NCBI GenBank assembly: GCA_966211765.1
Contig: CBIHOV010000020.1
Span: 62,001-126,000 of the forward strand
DNA from: Paraflavitalea sp966211765
Lineage (GTDB): Bacteria; Bacteroidota; Bacteroidia; Chitinophagales; Chitinophagaceae
Length of the DNA stretch: 64,000 nt
Reading direction: 5' to 3'
The notes under the pieces were generated by a model. It was not told the origin of the DNA, ran no database searches, and was given only the letters and a program-made list of their open reading frames with translations. Position numbers and translations under genes: made by a program. Shown here piece by piece: positions 52,584-63,221 of the stretch (the first letter of the stretch is position 1; each line of letters starts with the position of its first letter).

Positions 52584-52696
52584 AAGGGAATTATCCGGAA
52601 AATCCTACGGTTGGGGTAGACTAAATTTGTTAAAGTCCTTTTCAGGTTCGCAAGAATCGGGTGAGGCGGTTTGCAGGGGTTGCTTACATTTGGCGG

Positions 52697-53599
52697 ATGA
52701 AGACGTTGATGATCCCTATACCGGCCTTGTTCAGTTTTGAGGAATGCTTGTGGTTCCTGAACCGGAACTATGACGACTGTTTGCATCATATTGAACCGGG
52801 TCAACTGTCTAAAGCGATCTGTATCAATGGAGAAAACATCGCTTTCACGCTGCAGGCAGATGAGCAGCACCTGTTGGTGCAACTTACACATGGAGGACAG
52901 GATAAATTCACGGAAGAAGCACTGGTACAATATATTACGGAGTGGTTTGACCTGAAAAGGGATATTACTCCTTTTTATACCCTGCTGCAGAAAAACAGAG
53001 TGCTGGGCTATATGGCGAAAGACTTCGCAGGCTTCCGGCTGATCAGCATCCACGATCTTTATGAGGCATTGTGCTGGAGCATTATTGGCCAGCAAATCAA
53101 CCTCAACTTTGCCTATACGCTCAAACGCAGGTTGGTGGAGCAATATGGCCAAAGGCTCGAAGTGAATGGGCAGCCACTCTATATATTCCCCCGCCCCGAA
53201 GTTTTACAAGATGCCACGGTGGCTGATCTGCGGAAACAGCAATTCTCTGAACGAAAGGCCGAATACCTGCTGCTGATATCGAAAATGTTTGCTGAAGGCA
53301 GCATTAGCCAGCAAATGGTACAGGAATGCGCTACTTATGAAGCACAGGTGGCCCTGCTCACCGCCATCCGGGGAATTGGGGTATGGACAGCCAATTATGC
53401 ACTGATGAAAACGCTGAAGCAATTGCAGGCTATCCCCTACGGCGATGTAGGACTGCTGAATGCATTACTGAATCATGAGCTGATCAAAGACAAAAAAGAT
53501 ACAGCGGGCATTGATAAACTATTCAAACGCTTCAAAGGCTGGGAAAGTTACCTGGTGTTTTATTTGTGGAGGAGCCTGGCCCCGGTAAATAGTCAATAG
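52697..53599 (+). CDS. AlkA-like DNA-3-methyladenine glycosylase (HhH-GPD)
   Basis: A base-excision glycosylase of the HhH-GPD superfamily, 300 residues from ATG 52697. The helix-hairpin-helix is AIRGIGVWTANYALMKTL, followed by the catalytic Asp in YGDVGLLNAL. An N-terminal domain precedes it, with the IGQQINLNFAYTLKRRLVEQYG helix typical of AlkA and Ogg-like enzymes. The start at 52661 would add 12 residues without support. It is transcribed divergently from the cysteine leader and shares a bidirectional terminator with ompA. Confidence 0.88.
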   Translation: MKTLMIPIPALFSFEECLWFLNRNYDDCLHHIEPGQLSKAICINGENIAFTLQADEQHLLVQLTHGGQDKFTEEALVQYITEWFDLKRDITPFYTLLQKNRVLGYMAKDFAGFRLISIHDLYEALCWSIIGQQINLNFAYTLKRRLVEQYGQRLEVNGQPLYIFPRPEVLQDATVADLRKQQFSERKAEYLLLISKMFAEGSISQQMVQECATYEAQVALLTAIRGIGVWTANYALMKTLKQLQAIPYGDVGLLNALLNHELIKDKKDTAGIDKLFKRFKGWESYLVFYLWRSLAPVNSQ

Positions 53600-53601
53600 A
53601 T

Positions 53602-53634
53602 AAAAAAAGAGGGATCAGTTACGATCCCTCTTTT
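53602..53634. terminator. Bidirectional terminator
   Basis: A 12-bp perfect stem (53605-53616 with 53623-53634) has A-runs on one side and T-runs on the other, so it can end both the converging glycosylase and ompA transcripts. Confidence 0.92.
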
Positions 53635-53668
53635 AAGTACACATCTTTTATCCAACTATTTATGGAGC

Positions 53669-54988
53669 TTAATCTTTGTCGTGAACAACCAGTTCCACGC
53701 GGCGGTTGAGCCATGCATTGGCCGGTGTATTTTCGGCTACCGGATATTCTTTACCATAATAACTCACAATCATCCTGTCGGCCGGCACACCCCTGCTGTT
53801 CATGTAATCGAAGGCCATCTGCGCCCTGCGCATGGAGAGGTAATTGTTGTACTCGGTAGAACCCACATTATCGGTATACCCCTTTATTTCCACCACTTTC
53901 TTAGGATCACGTTTTAACTGAGCGATCACTTTGTCGATCGTAGCAAATGCCCTGGAAGTAAGTGAATAATCCTTATAGTAGAAATAGGTAATGAATCTGA
54001 GTGCCGGTTTACCATTCACCGTATCCACCTGGAAGTCGATCAGGTCAAATGCCTGTCCTGTTTTTCCACCTGCCAGGGAATCGCCATAATCCGCTTTTCC
54101 ATTTTCACGTCCAGCCCAGTCATTGGGATTACCATTGCCAGGGAGGCCGTTGGGATTTCCGTTGTTGGGGAAACCATTGGTGTTGCCATTTGGATTACCA
54201 TTGGTGCCGTTGCTGTTACCAGCCCTGGCATTGAGCAGGGAGTCTACATTTACGTTGATGTAAAAGTTATTGACAATTGACTGACCGTTGGCTTTGGAAG
54301 TATCCGTCTTTTTAGCAAGGAGTTCTTCCTGGGCTTTCTTAGCTGAGTCGGCGGCCGCCGCAGCAGCTGCAGCTTTATCTTTATCTGCTTTTTTCTTCTT
54401 CTTGTTGTTGATGGGCAGGTACATGCCTACAGAGTACATGAGGGTATTGGCAATGTTCTTACTCACTGAATAGCCATAAGCCGCCTGCCCTATGATCATG
54501 ATCTTTTTGGCGTTGAACTTTAATCCAACCCCCATGGGCACGCTGGTATAAGAAGAGTCGTTGATCAGGTTATTGATACCCGCTGAAATAAAGGGTTGAA
54601 GACGGTATCGGTGGCTTAATAAGTGGTAATAGAAAGTTGCATTGAGCAAATTATAGGTTTGGGCTTCCGTGGTGGCCACTAACTTTTCCTTGCTGGTAAC
54701 GTGTCCGTAGCTAAGACCAATATCTACGCTGAAAGACAACCTGCCTGCAATATTCTTGTAGGCTGAAGCCGCGAAAGATGCATTGATCTTATCCATGATG
54801 GGCAGTTCATTGGCATTACTGAGGTAACCGTGTTGGTTTTTCTCCAGCATCCCAAACTCCTGTACCTGGAATTTGGTGAGGGGGGAAATGAACCATCTGT
54901 TATCCCATTCTCTTTCAACCTCCTGTGCCAGGATGGCTTTTGCGGCCAGCACCAGGCACACCGCCATACAGACTAATACCTTTTTCAT
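53669..54988 (-). CDS. OmpA-family outer-membrane protein of the adhesin module
   Basis: A 439-residue protein with a signal peptide (VLVCMAVCLVLAAKAILAQ). An N-terminal beta-barrel-like domain follows (about 25-200), then a Lys/Ala-rich stretch, a low-complexity Asn/Gly/Pro linker (GNPNGNTNGFPNNGNPNG) and a C-terminal OmpA domain with VVEIKGYTDNVGSTEYNNYLSMRRAQMAFDYM and the Arg/Asp peptidoglycan contacts (LNRRVELVVHDKD). It is the last gene of adhesin-PorP-OmpA and should fix the module to peptidoglycan. The linker is encoded by short repeats and may vary in length. Confidence 0.88.
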   Translation of the reverse strand: MKKVLVCMAVCLVLAAKAILAQEVEREWDNRWFISPLTKFQVQEFGMLEKNQHGYLSNANELPIMDKINASFAASAYKNIAGRLSFSVDIGLSYGHVTSKEKLVATTEAQTYNLLNATFYYHLLSHRYRLQPFISAGINNLINDSSYTSVPMGVGLKFNAKKIMIIGQAAYGYSVSKNIANTLMYSVGMYLPINNKKKKKADKDKAAAAAAAADSAKKAQEELLAKKTDTSKANGQSIVNNFYINVNVDSLLNARAGNSNGTNGNPNGNTNGFPNNGNPNGLPGNGNPNDWAGRENGKADYGDSLAGGKTGQAFDLIDFQVDTVNGKPALRFITYFYYKDYSLTSRAFATIDKVIAQLKRDPKKVVEIKGYTDNVGSTEYNNYLSMRRAQMAFDYMNSRGVPADRMIVSYYGKEYPVAENTPANAWLNRRVELVVHDKD

Positions 54989-55037
54989 TGGTTATTGATT
55001 TTCAAGGGTTATGACATAGGTAGTGTTGGGTAAGGTT

Positions 55038-56009
55038 TTAAAAATCTAGTCTTACTGCTAACTCTAGTCCATTACGTTTTATTCCCGATGCACTGATTGC
55101 GGAGATATTGATATCATAAGAGATCCCCAAAATCAGTTTCATGTATCTCAATTCTATATTGGGTACGAGGGCATCTTCATAACGATAGCCCAATCCCAGT
55201 CCAACGGCCGTACCGGGCATTTTCTTAATGGGCGTGGAATAGGTGCCATTAAAGAAATGTTTGTACGCTTTTCCCTGCCAGTTCATAGAGGCATAGAAAC
55301 CCACTTCATCATCATCCTGCCCTGTTACAAACCTGTATCCTCCCTGTACCCCCACTAACTGTGAAAGGCGGAACTCCTTGGTTTTGGCCTTATCGGTAAA
55401 GGGTTTGTTGACGTGCATAACGGATGCACCCAGGTACCACTTATTAAACGCTGAATTATTGAAAACTGAGATACCGACGTTCATATTAAAATATCCATAC
55501 GACCATCCGGCGGCCATCCGGTCGGCACTGGCCATCCCGTCCACGGGTCCGTACTTGTCGTACTGATCCGCAAAAAGGGAACCGCCGTGGATATTGAGGT
55601 TACTTTGGTAATAAACTCCCTGGAAGCCGATGGCGGCATAGGTCTCATTCTGCCCAATGGGCACGGCATAGGAGATACCCAGCAGTCCCAGGGTATTGTT
55701 GAGGATGCCCTGGTTTGATTTATCCGATGCAGCTCCGGCGCTGGCACTGAAATAACCACCGCTATTCCCTGCTTCTTTCTTAGCCTTGGACAGCAATGGC
55801 ATATCCACCATAGCGCTGATGCTGTTGTAGGCGATGATACCGCCATACTGTACGTTGCGGTAGTTCAGTTTTATACTGCTCTGTTTATCGGTCTTCAGGG
55901 ACTGGTTGTACCAGATCGCCATATCCTGCACGCGGGAGAAGTTGATCTCCTGCCCCTGGGCGATCCCTGCCAATAAAATACCGCATAGTAGGAACCAAAT
56001 CATTTTCAT
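55038..56009 (-). CDS. PorP/SprF-family type IX secretion-associated outer-membrane protein
   Basis: A 323-residue PorP/SprF-like barrel. A signal peptide (FLLCGILLAGIAQGQ) is followed by the family start EINFSRVQDMAIWYNQSLK and the KLNYRNVQYGGI and YGYFNMNVGISVFNNSAFNKWYLGASVMHVNKPF blocks. SprF is needed for secretion of the huge adhesin SprB in Flavobacterium, and SprF paralogues typically sit next to large cargo with type B sorting tails. Here the neighbour upstream is exactly such a cargo, so this is probably its dedicated partner. Confidence 0.9.
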   Translation of the reverse strand: MKMIWFLLCGILLAGIAQGQEINFSRVQDMAIWYNQSLKTDKQSSIKLNYRNVQYGGIIAYNSISAMVDMPLLSKAKKEAGNSGGYFSASAGAASDKSNQGILNNTLGLLGISYAVPIGQNETYAAIGFQGVYYQSNLNIHGGSLFADQYDKYGPVDGMASADRMAAGWSYGYFNMNVGISVFNNSAFNKWYLGASVMHVNKPFTDKAKTKEFRLSQLVGVQGGYRFVTGQDDDEVGFYASMNWQGKAYKHFFNGTYSTPIKKMPGTAVGLGLGYRYEDALVPNIELRYMKLILGISYDINISAISASGIKRNGLELAVRLDF

Positions 56010-56072
56010 TTGGCCATGGTTTTAAATTGTATATCGGATAATATCTTCATTGAGCCTTTTGCTTGTTTAAAC

Positions 56073-59000
56073 TTACCTCACCAGTGATATCATACCTCTG
56101 CGGGTAATTTTCTTTTTGTCTTTGTCGAGTCCTTCGGCAATCCACATATATGTTTCCACTGGTTGTAATACTCCTTTAAATCGTCCATCCCATCCTACAT
56201 TCGGATCCTTGGTGGTAAACACCAGGTTGCCCCAACGATTGTAGATGTTGAAATAATGGAAGGTGGTAATACCTACCACGATGGGCTTCACGATATCATT
56301 CTGACCATCATTGTTGGGGGTGAATATCTTCGGTACATAGATATCAATGGGCACGAAGCGCAACTTGGCCGGACTACCATTGATGATCTGCTTATCACCC
56401 ACTTTGGCGGTTACAGATACAGAACCTGCTGTTTTGCTGGCCAGGAGGATGGTAGCATCTCCATTGGCATCTGTCAGTACAGGCTGTATAGTCAATACAG
56501 TAGCATCGCCGGATTCTATTTTGAAGAATACTTCTTTCAGGTTGAGCGGTGTACCGGTGGCATCCACTATATGGGCCTTCACGCTGTTGGTCTCTACCCC
56601 ATCGGCGATGGCATCATTGGAAAGGACTATGAGTCTGGTATCACCAATGATCACATCAGGCTCGGTGGTGAAGGTTACCGTAGCAGGGCTATTGTTGATG
56701 ATAGCAACACCATTGACCGTAGCGGTAATATCCACCGTACCTGCCACCGTACTGGTAAGGGTGATGATGGCATCTCCATTGGCATCGGTGGTAATGGTTG
56801 TACTACCTACGAAGCTGCCAGAACCACTGGCGATCGCAAACTCAATGGTTGCGTTGGGAACAGGGTTGCCGTGGGCATCGACGATATGTGCTTTCACACT
56901 ATTGGTAGCGGTACCATTGGCCAGGGCGTTGTTGGTAGCCACGATCAGTGCAGTGGCAGTATTGCCCGGATCAGGAGGTCCTGCAACAAAGGTTACGATG
57001 GCCGGACTGCCATTCACAATGGATACACCATTGACGGTAGCTGTGATATTCACTTTTCCGGCTACTATGCTGTGGAGGGTGATGATGGCATCTCCATTGG
57101 CATCGGTAACTATCGGATTGGTCTCTACGATGGTAGCGGTACCAGACGCGATGGTAAATACAATACTTGCATTCGGTACAGGGTGACCGGCTGCATCTAC
57201 TATATGGGCCTTCACACTGTTGAGCGCCGTTCCATTAGCCACTGCATTATCGGTTACTACGGAAAGGGCGGTAGCCGGGTTGTTCACCGCTGGCGTGCCA
57301 GCCACAAACTGAACGATAGCAGGACTGCCGTTAACAATCGTTGTACCATTAACAGTAGCGGTTATGTCCACAGTTCCTATTACTGCACTGTGCAGGGTAA
57401 TGATGGCATCACCATTGGCATCGGTTGTCACAGGGTTGGCTTCTACGATCGTAGCGGTACCTGTGGCGATGGTGAACAGCACGGTAGCTCCGGCAACGGG
57501 GTTACCATTGGCATCGACGATATGGGCTTTTACACTGGTAACTGCCGCATCATCGGCCACGGCACTGGGGATCACTACGCTGAGGGCGGTAGCAGGATTG
57601 CCTACTGCCGGTACATCGGCTACAAAGATCACGGTGGCAGGGCTGCCATTGGTAATGTCCACACCATTGACCTTGGCGGTTACAGCAACCGATCCGGCTA
57701 CTGTACTCTTCAGGGCAACGATGGCATCGCCATTGGCATCGGTAGTGATGGTAAACGGTCCGTCGAACTGGGCTGTACCAGTTGCTATCGCAAATTCTAT
57801 GGTTGCACCAGGAACAGGATTGCCCTGGGCATCTTCAATATGTGCTTTTACTTTATTGAGGGCAGTACCATCGGCTACTACACCGGTCACTACCACGCTG
57901 AGGGCGGTAGCCGGGTTTGTAACAGCAGGTACATCTACTGTAAAGATTACAGTAGCAGGACTTCCGTTGGTGATGGTCGTGCCGTTGACAGTAGCAGTAA
58001 GGGTAACTGTACCCACTACGGTGCTGTTCAGGGTAATCACCGCATCGCCATTGATATCGGTCGTCACGGGATTGGTTTCTATGATGTTCGCTGCACCACT
58101 GGCGATGGTAAATTGAACAGCAGCGCCCTTCACGGGGTTGCCATTGGCATCTACTACATGTGCTTTCACACTGGTAACTGCTGTACCATTGGCCGCAGCA
58201 CTGGGGATCAGCACGCTGAGGGTGGTAGCAGGATTACCTACTGCCGGTACGTCGGCTACAAATGTTACAATAGCAGGGCTGCCATTGGTGATGGCAATAC
58301 CGTTTACGGTAGCAGTAAGTGTGACGGTGCCTGCAGCGGTACTCTTCAGGTGCATGATGGCATCGCCATTGGCATCGGTAGTGATCGGATTGGCATCCGT
58401 CAATGTTGCTCCGCTGCTGGCAGTACCACCGGTGATGGTAAAATCAATGATCGCTCCCGGTACAGGATTGCCATTGGCATCTACTATATGTGCTTTTACG
58501 CTGTTGAGTGCTGTGTTGTTGGCTACCCTGTTGTCATCCACCACACTGAGTGTAGTAGCAGGATTGCCCACCACCGGAATATCGGCCACAAAGATTACGG
58601 TAGCCGGACTGCCATTGGTAATGGGGATACCATTTACCGTGGCGGTGATGATGACGGTGCCTACTACGGGACTCTTCAGGTGCATGATGGCATCGCCATT
58701 GGCATCTGTCGTTATCGGATTGGCATCAGCAAAGCTGGCTGTTGTAGCAGTACCACCGGTGATGGTGAATACAATGGAAGCTCCGGGAACGGGATTACCG
58801 CCGGCATCCACCACATGGGCTTTTACACTATTGAGAGCGGCATTATTGGCTACCCTGTTGTTATCGACCACACTGAGTGCAGTAGCAGGATTACCGCCGG
58901 AAGGCACATCGGCCACAAATCTTACCGTAACGGGACTATTATTAGTAATGGGCGCACCATTTATGGTGGCAGTGATGATCACGGTGCCGGTAACCGGGCT

Positions 59001-62000
59001 CTTCAGGTGCATGATGGCATTGCCACTGGCATCGGTGGTTATCGGATTAGCATCGGTAAATACGGCTGTTGTAGCCGTACCACCGGTAATGGTGAATACA
59101 ATAGATGCGCCTGGAACAGGATTTCCATTGGCATCGACCACATGTGCTTTCACACTGTTGAGTGCGGTATTATTGGCCACCCTGTTGTCGTCTACCACGC
59201 TTAATGCGGTAGCAGGATTACCTGTGGCTGGTGCATCGGCTTTAAAGATAACGGTAGCAGGGCTTCCGTTAACGATCGCGGTACCGTTCACTGTAGCGGT
59301 AATATCTACAGGACCGGCTACTGTACTGGTCAAAGTAACGACGGCATCACCGTTTAGATCGGTGGTGACGGTTGCAGGACTGGCAAAAGTAGCTGTACCG
59401 CCAGCAATAGTGAATACCACGGTGGCATTGGGAACAGGGTTGCCACTGGCATCTACTATATGTGCTTTTACGCTGTTGGTAGCGGTATTGTTGGCCAGGG
59501 CATTGTTGGTAACAACACTTAAGGCAGTAGCAGGATTGCTTACAGCAGGAACATCGGCTACAAATTTAACGGAAGCAGGACTTCCATTAACGATCGGTGT
59601 GCCATCTACTGTTGCGGTGATGGTAACTGTTCCAACAACCGGGCTCTTGAGGGTAACAACGGCATCGCCATTGGCATCGGTGGTAACAGTAACCGGACTG
59701 GCAAAGGTAGCAGTACCGGTGGCGATGGTGAACACAACAGTTGCATTGGGAACAGGATTGCCATTGGCATCTGCTATATGTGCTTTTACGCTATTGGTAG
59801 CTGTATTGTTGGCTATGGCATTGTCGGTAACAACGCTTAAGGTGGTAGCAGGATTGGTGACGGTTGCTACATCGGCTACAAAGATCACCGTAGCGGGGCT
59901 TCCATTAAGGATAGCTATACCATTCACAGTAGCTGTAATGTTTACGGAGCCAGCCACGGTGCTGCTCAGCGTAACGGTGGCGTCGCCATCAGGATCGGTG
60001 GTAATGAGGGGCGGACTGGTAAAGGTAGCTGTACCGCTGGCCCTTATGAACCGGATGAGGGCATTGGGAACAGGGTTGCCCTGGGCATCTTCAACGTGTG
60101 CTTTTACACTGTTGACAGCGCTTCCATTGGCCACGGCATAATTGAGTACGACACTCAACCTGGTACCAGGATTGGTTACTGAAGGTACATCTACCACAAA
60201 GACAACGGTGGCAGGGCTGCCATTAACGATTGCTGTACCATTTACGGTGGCGGTAATATCAACCGATCCAACGATGGTACTGTTCAGTGTTACCACGGCA
60301 TCGCCGCTGGCATCGGTGGTAACGGTAGCTGAACCGGCGAAGTTTGCTGCGCCGCTTGCTATGGTGAATACGATGGTTGCACCTGAAACCGGGTTGCCAC
60401 TGGCATCAACGATGTGCGCTTTCACGCTGTTAGTGGCAGTACCGTTTGCTATGGCATTGTTGGTAACTACACTTAAAGCAGTAGCCGGATTGGTTACAGC
60501 AGGTACATCTGCTACAAAGATCACGGTAGCCGGGCTGCCGTTGGTAATGGGGGTACCATTTACCGTGGCGGTGATGGTTACTGTTCCGATAACCGGACTC
60601 TTCAAATGTATAATGGCATCGCCATTGGCATCGGTCGTTATTGGGTTGGCATCCGTAAAGGTGGCCGTAGTAGCCGTACCGCCGGTGATGGTAAATACAA
60701 TGGAAGCTCCTGCAACAGGATTTCCCAGGGCATCTACCACATGTGCTTTCACACTATTGAGCGCGGTATTGTTAGCTGCCCGGTTATTGTCGACTACGCT
60801 GAGTGCCGTAGCGGGATTGGTGACAGAAGGTACATCAGCCACAAAGATCACTGTTGCCGGACTGCCATTGGTAATGGCTGTACCATTTACCGTAGCGGTA
60901 ATGGTTACTGTGCCGGCAAGCGGACTCTTGAGGTGCATAATGGCATCGCCGTTGACATCGGTCGTTACGGGGTTGGCATCAGCAAAAGTAGCTGTAGTGG
61001 CAGTACCGCCGGTGATGGTAAATACAATAGCAGCTCCTGCAACAGGATTGCCCAGGGCATCCACCACATGCGCTTTTACGCTGTTAAGGGCGGCATTGTT
61101 GGCTACCCTGTTATCGTCTACCACACTTAGGGCAGTAGCAGGGTTGGTAGTAGAAGGTACATCGGCTACAAACGTGACGGTAGACGGATTTCCGATGATG
61201 ATATCTATACCATTTACAGTGGCCTTGATCTTTACATTGCCAGCCACGGGGCTTTTTAATGTAATGCTTGCCCTGCCATCTGCAGCAGTCGTTTTGGTGG
61301 TGCTGCTTGTAAAGGTAGCGGTACCACTAATGATGCTGAATTCGATCACTGCGTTCTCAACAGGATTGCCCAGGGCATCCCGCACTTGCACTCTTACACC
61401 ATTGACTGCAACGTTATTGGCCTTGGCATTATTGATAACAACAGAAAGAAAGGTATTTGGATTGGTGACAGAAGGAACATCAGCCACAAAGGTGACTGTA
61501 ACCGGACTGCCATTGGTAATGGGGGTGCCATTTACCGTAGCGGTGATGGTTACTGTGCCAATAACCGGGCTCTTCAGGTGCATGATGGCATCGCCACTGG
61601 CATCTGTCGTGATGGGGTTGGCATCAGCAAAGCTGGCTGTAGTGGCAGTACCGCCGGTGATGGTAAATACAATAGCAGCTCCTGCAACAGGATTGCCCAG
61701 GGCATCCACCACATGCGCTTTTACGCTGTTAAGGGCGGCATTGTTGGCTACCCTGTTATCGTCTACCACACTTAGGGCAGTAGCGGGGTTGGTAGTAGAA
61801 GGTACATCGGCCACAAAGGTGACAGTAGACGGATTTCCGATGATGATATCTACACCATTTACAGTGGCCTTGATCTTTACATTGCCAGCCACGGGGCTTT
61901 TTAAGGTAATGCTTGCCCTGCCATCTGCAGCAGTCGTTTTGGTAGTGCTGCTTGTAAAGGTAGCGGTACCACTAATGATGCTGAATTCGATCACCGCGTT

Positions 62001-63221
62001 CTCAACAGGGTTGCCCAGGGCATCCCTGATCTGCACTCTTACCCCATTGACTGCAGAATTATTGGCCTTGGCATTATTAATAACGACGGAAAGAAATGTA
62101 TTAGGATTGGCGACAGAAGGTGCACCGGCCACAAAGGTGACGGTAGCCGGACTGCCATTGGTGATAGGAATACCATTCACAGTGGCTGTGATGACCACAT
62201 TGCCTGCAACGGTACTTTTAAGGTTCATAACAGCGTTGCCAGCTACATCGGTAGTAATCGGGTTGAACGCATTAAAGGTGGCGATTCCGCTGGTGATCGT
62301 AAATACAATAGCAGCACCAGGAACAGAGTTGCCATTGGCATCAACCACATGGACTCTCACGCTATTGGTAGCACTGTTATTGGCCACAGCATTGTTGGTA
62401 ACAACACTCAATGCAGTGAGGGGATTGGTAGGTTGCGGAACGTCGGCCACAAAGATCACGGTAGCAGGGCTGCCGTTGGGAATATTGGTACCATTCATGG
62501 TGGCTGTAATATTTACAGGCCCTGCAATGGTACTGATCAATGATATGTCGGCATTGCCGTTGGCATCGGTTGTAAGTATATTGGGACCTACAAATGTGGC
62601 GATACCAGAGGCAATGGTGAATGCGATGGTTTGACCGGCTATGGGGTGATTATAAGCGTCGGTAATGTGCGCGCGTACACTATTGGTAGCGGTGTTGTTG
62701 GCAATGGCATTGGTAGTTAATACAGACAGCCTGGTAGTAGGAGTATTAACGGTAGGGGGCGCTGCCACGAAATACGTATTGGCCGGACTGCCGTGAATAA
62801 AAGGATCTCCATTAATAAATGCCTGAATGGATACTGTTCCAACGGCGGAACTGGGAAATGGCACACTTGCATCCCCACTAGCATTTGTAGTATATATAGG
62901 TGTAAATCCACCGGTGGAAGAAACGATCACGATATCAACGCCCGACACAGGATTACCAAATTCATCTACCACATGGGCTTTGACGATATTCTGGTCGCTG
63001 TTGTTGGCAACAGAGTTGTTTTTTATGATGGTCAACTTAGTATCAGGGTGTGTAAGGTCGGGCACGCCGGGCGGGTGACCTGCGCCTGGTGCAAATGCCG
63101 AAACACCTGTGTGAAAACCGAGGGTACACACAAGTATGCAAAACAACACAGTTAATAATCTCTTACAACGTGTTTCCCTTAATGAAAATAAAGGGTGAAT
63201 AAATCCTGATGCTGAAGCCAT
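56073..63221 (-). CDS. Giant surface adhesin: 21 bacterial Ig-like repeats and a T9SS type B (CHU_C) tail
   Basis: A 2382-residue secreted protein. After a signal region with a long N-terminal part (LLTVLFCILVCTLGFHTGVSA, residues about 22-42) come 21 Ig-like (Big_1/invasin-type) repeats of about 106 residues. Most open NPATALSVV-x-NN-x-VAN, with VKAHVVDA-GNPVPGA-IVFTI, then TTDA-GDA...ITATVNG...NGSPATVIFVAD. The final ~90 residues, PKIFTPNNDGQNDIVKP to RRGMISLVR, are a gliding-motility CHU_C domain that directs type IX export. Successive repeats are very similar and a 645-bp two-repeat unit is nearly duplicated. It should be a cell-surface adhesin, first gene of adhesin-PorP-OmpA. Long frames on the opposite strand are composition artefacts. 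Confidence 0.92.
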   Translation of the reverse strand: MASASGFIHPLFSLRETRCKRLLTVLFCILVCTLGFHTGVSAFAPGAGHPPGVPDLTHPDTKLTIIKNNSVANNSDQNIVKAHVVDEFGNPVSGVDIVIVSSTGGFTPIYTTNASGDASVPFPSSAVGTVSIQAFINGDPFIHGSPANTYFVAAPPTVNTPTTRLSVLTTNAIANNTATNSVRAHITDAYNHPIAGQTIAFTIASGIATFVGPNILTTDANGNADISLISTIAGPVNITATMNGTNIPNGSPATVIFVADVPQPTNPLTALSVVTNNAVANNSATNSVRVHVVDANGNSVPGAAIVFTITSGIATFNAFNPITTDVAGNAVMNLKSTVAGNVVITATVNGIPITNGSPATVTFVAGAPSVANPNTFLSVVINNAKANNSAVNGVRVQIRDALGNPVENAVIEFSIISGTATFTSSTTKTTAADGRASITLKSPVAGNVKIKATVNGVDIIIGNPSTVTFVADVPSTTNPATALSVVDDNRVANNAALNSVKAHVVDALGNPVAGAAIVFTITGGTATTASFADANPITTDASGDAIMHLKSPVIGTVTITATVNGTPITNGSPVTVTFVADVPSVTNPNTFLSVVINNAKANNVAVNGVRVQVRDALGNPVENAVIEFSIISGTATFTSSTTKTTAADGRASITLKSPVAGNVKIKATVNGIDIIIGNPSTVTFVADVPSTTNPATALSVVDDNRVANNAALNSVKAHVVDALGNPVAGAAIVFTITGGTATTATFADANPVTTDVNGDAIMHLKSPLAGTVTITATVNGTAITNGSPATVIFVADVPSVTNPATALSVVDNNRAANNTALNSVKAHVVDALGNPVAGASIVFTITGGTATTATFTDANPITTDANGDAIIHLKSPVIGTVTITATVNGTPITNGSPATVIFVADVPAVTNPATALSVVTNNAIANGTATNSVKAHIVDASGNPVSGATIVFTIASGAANFAGSATVTTDASGDAVVTLNSTIVGSVDITATVNGTAIVNGSPATVVFVVDVPSVTNPGTRLSVVLNYAVANGSAVNSVKAHVEDAQGNPVPNALIRFIRASGTATFTSPPLITTDPDGDATVTLSSTVAGSVNITATVNGIAILNGSPATVIFVADVATVTNPATTLSVVTDNAIANNTATNSVKAHIADANGNPVPNATVVFTIATGTATFASPVTVTTDANGDAVVTLKSPVVGTVTITATVDGTPIVNGSPASVKFVADVPAVSNPATALSVVTNNALANNTATNSVKAHIVDASGNPVPNATVVFTIAGGTATFASPATVTTDLNGDAVVTLTSTVAGPVDITATVNGTAIVNGSPATVIFKADAPATGNPATALSVVDDNRVANNTALNSVKAHVVDANGNPVPGASIVFTITGGTATTAVFTDANPITTDASGNAIMHLKSPVTGTVIITATINGAPITNNSPVTVRFVADVPSGGNPATALSVVDNNRVANNAALNSVKAHVVDAGGNPVPGASIVFTITGGTATTASFADANPITTDANGDAIMHLKSPVVGTVIITATVNGIPITNGSPATVIFVADIPVVGNPATTLSVVDDNRVANNTALNSVKAHIVDANGNPVPGAIIDFTITGGTASSGATLTDANPITTDANGDAIMHLKSTAAGTVTLTATVNGIAITNGSPAIVTFVADVPAVGNPATTLSVLIPSAAANGTAVTSVKAHVVDANGNPVKGAAVQFTIASGAANIIETNPVTTDINGDAVITLNSTVVGTVTLTATVNGTTITNGSPATVIFTVDVPAVTNPATALSVVVTGVVADGTALNKVKAHIEDAQGNPVPGATIEFAIATGTAQFDGPFTITTDANGDAIVALKSTVAGSVAVTAKVNGVDITNGSPATVIFVADVPAVGNPATALSVVIPSAVADDAAVTSVKAHIVDANGNPVAGATVLFTIATGTATIVEANPVTTDANGDAIITLHSAVIGTVDITATVNGTTIVNGSPAIVQFVAGTPAVNNPATALSVVTDNAVANGTALNSVKAHIVDAAGHPVPNASIVFTIASGTATIVETNPIVTDANGDAIITLHSIVAGKVNITATVNGVSIVNGSPAIVTFVAGPPDPGNTATALIVATNNALANGTATNSVKAHIVDAHGNPVPNATIEFAIASGSGSFVGSTTITTDANGDAIITLTSTVAGTVDITATVNGVAIINNSPATVTFTTEPDVIIGDTRLIVLSNDAIADGVETNSVKAHIVDATGTPLNLKEVFFKIESGDATVLTIQPVLTDANGDATILLASKTAGSVSVTAKVGDKQIINGSPAKLRFVPIDIYVPKIFTPNNDGQNDIVKPIVVGITTFHYFNIYNRWGNLVFTTKDPNVGWDGRFKGVLQPVETYMWIAEGLDKDKKKITRRGMISLVR

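Noticed and set aside
52463..53152. A 229-codon minus-strand frame ending in the Cys run
   Set aside because: Its upstream part is antisense to the glycosylase gene. Only the last 28 codons, behind the promoter box, make sense as the leader peptide.
56256..62634. Three long open frames on the plus strand (about 980, 670 and 830 codons) opposite the adhesin
   Set aside because: They mirror the repeat unit of the minus-strand adhesin; stops are absent because of the repeated composition. The minus strand has signal peptide, Ig-like repeats and the CHU_C tail, so the plus frames are artefacts.
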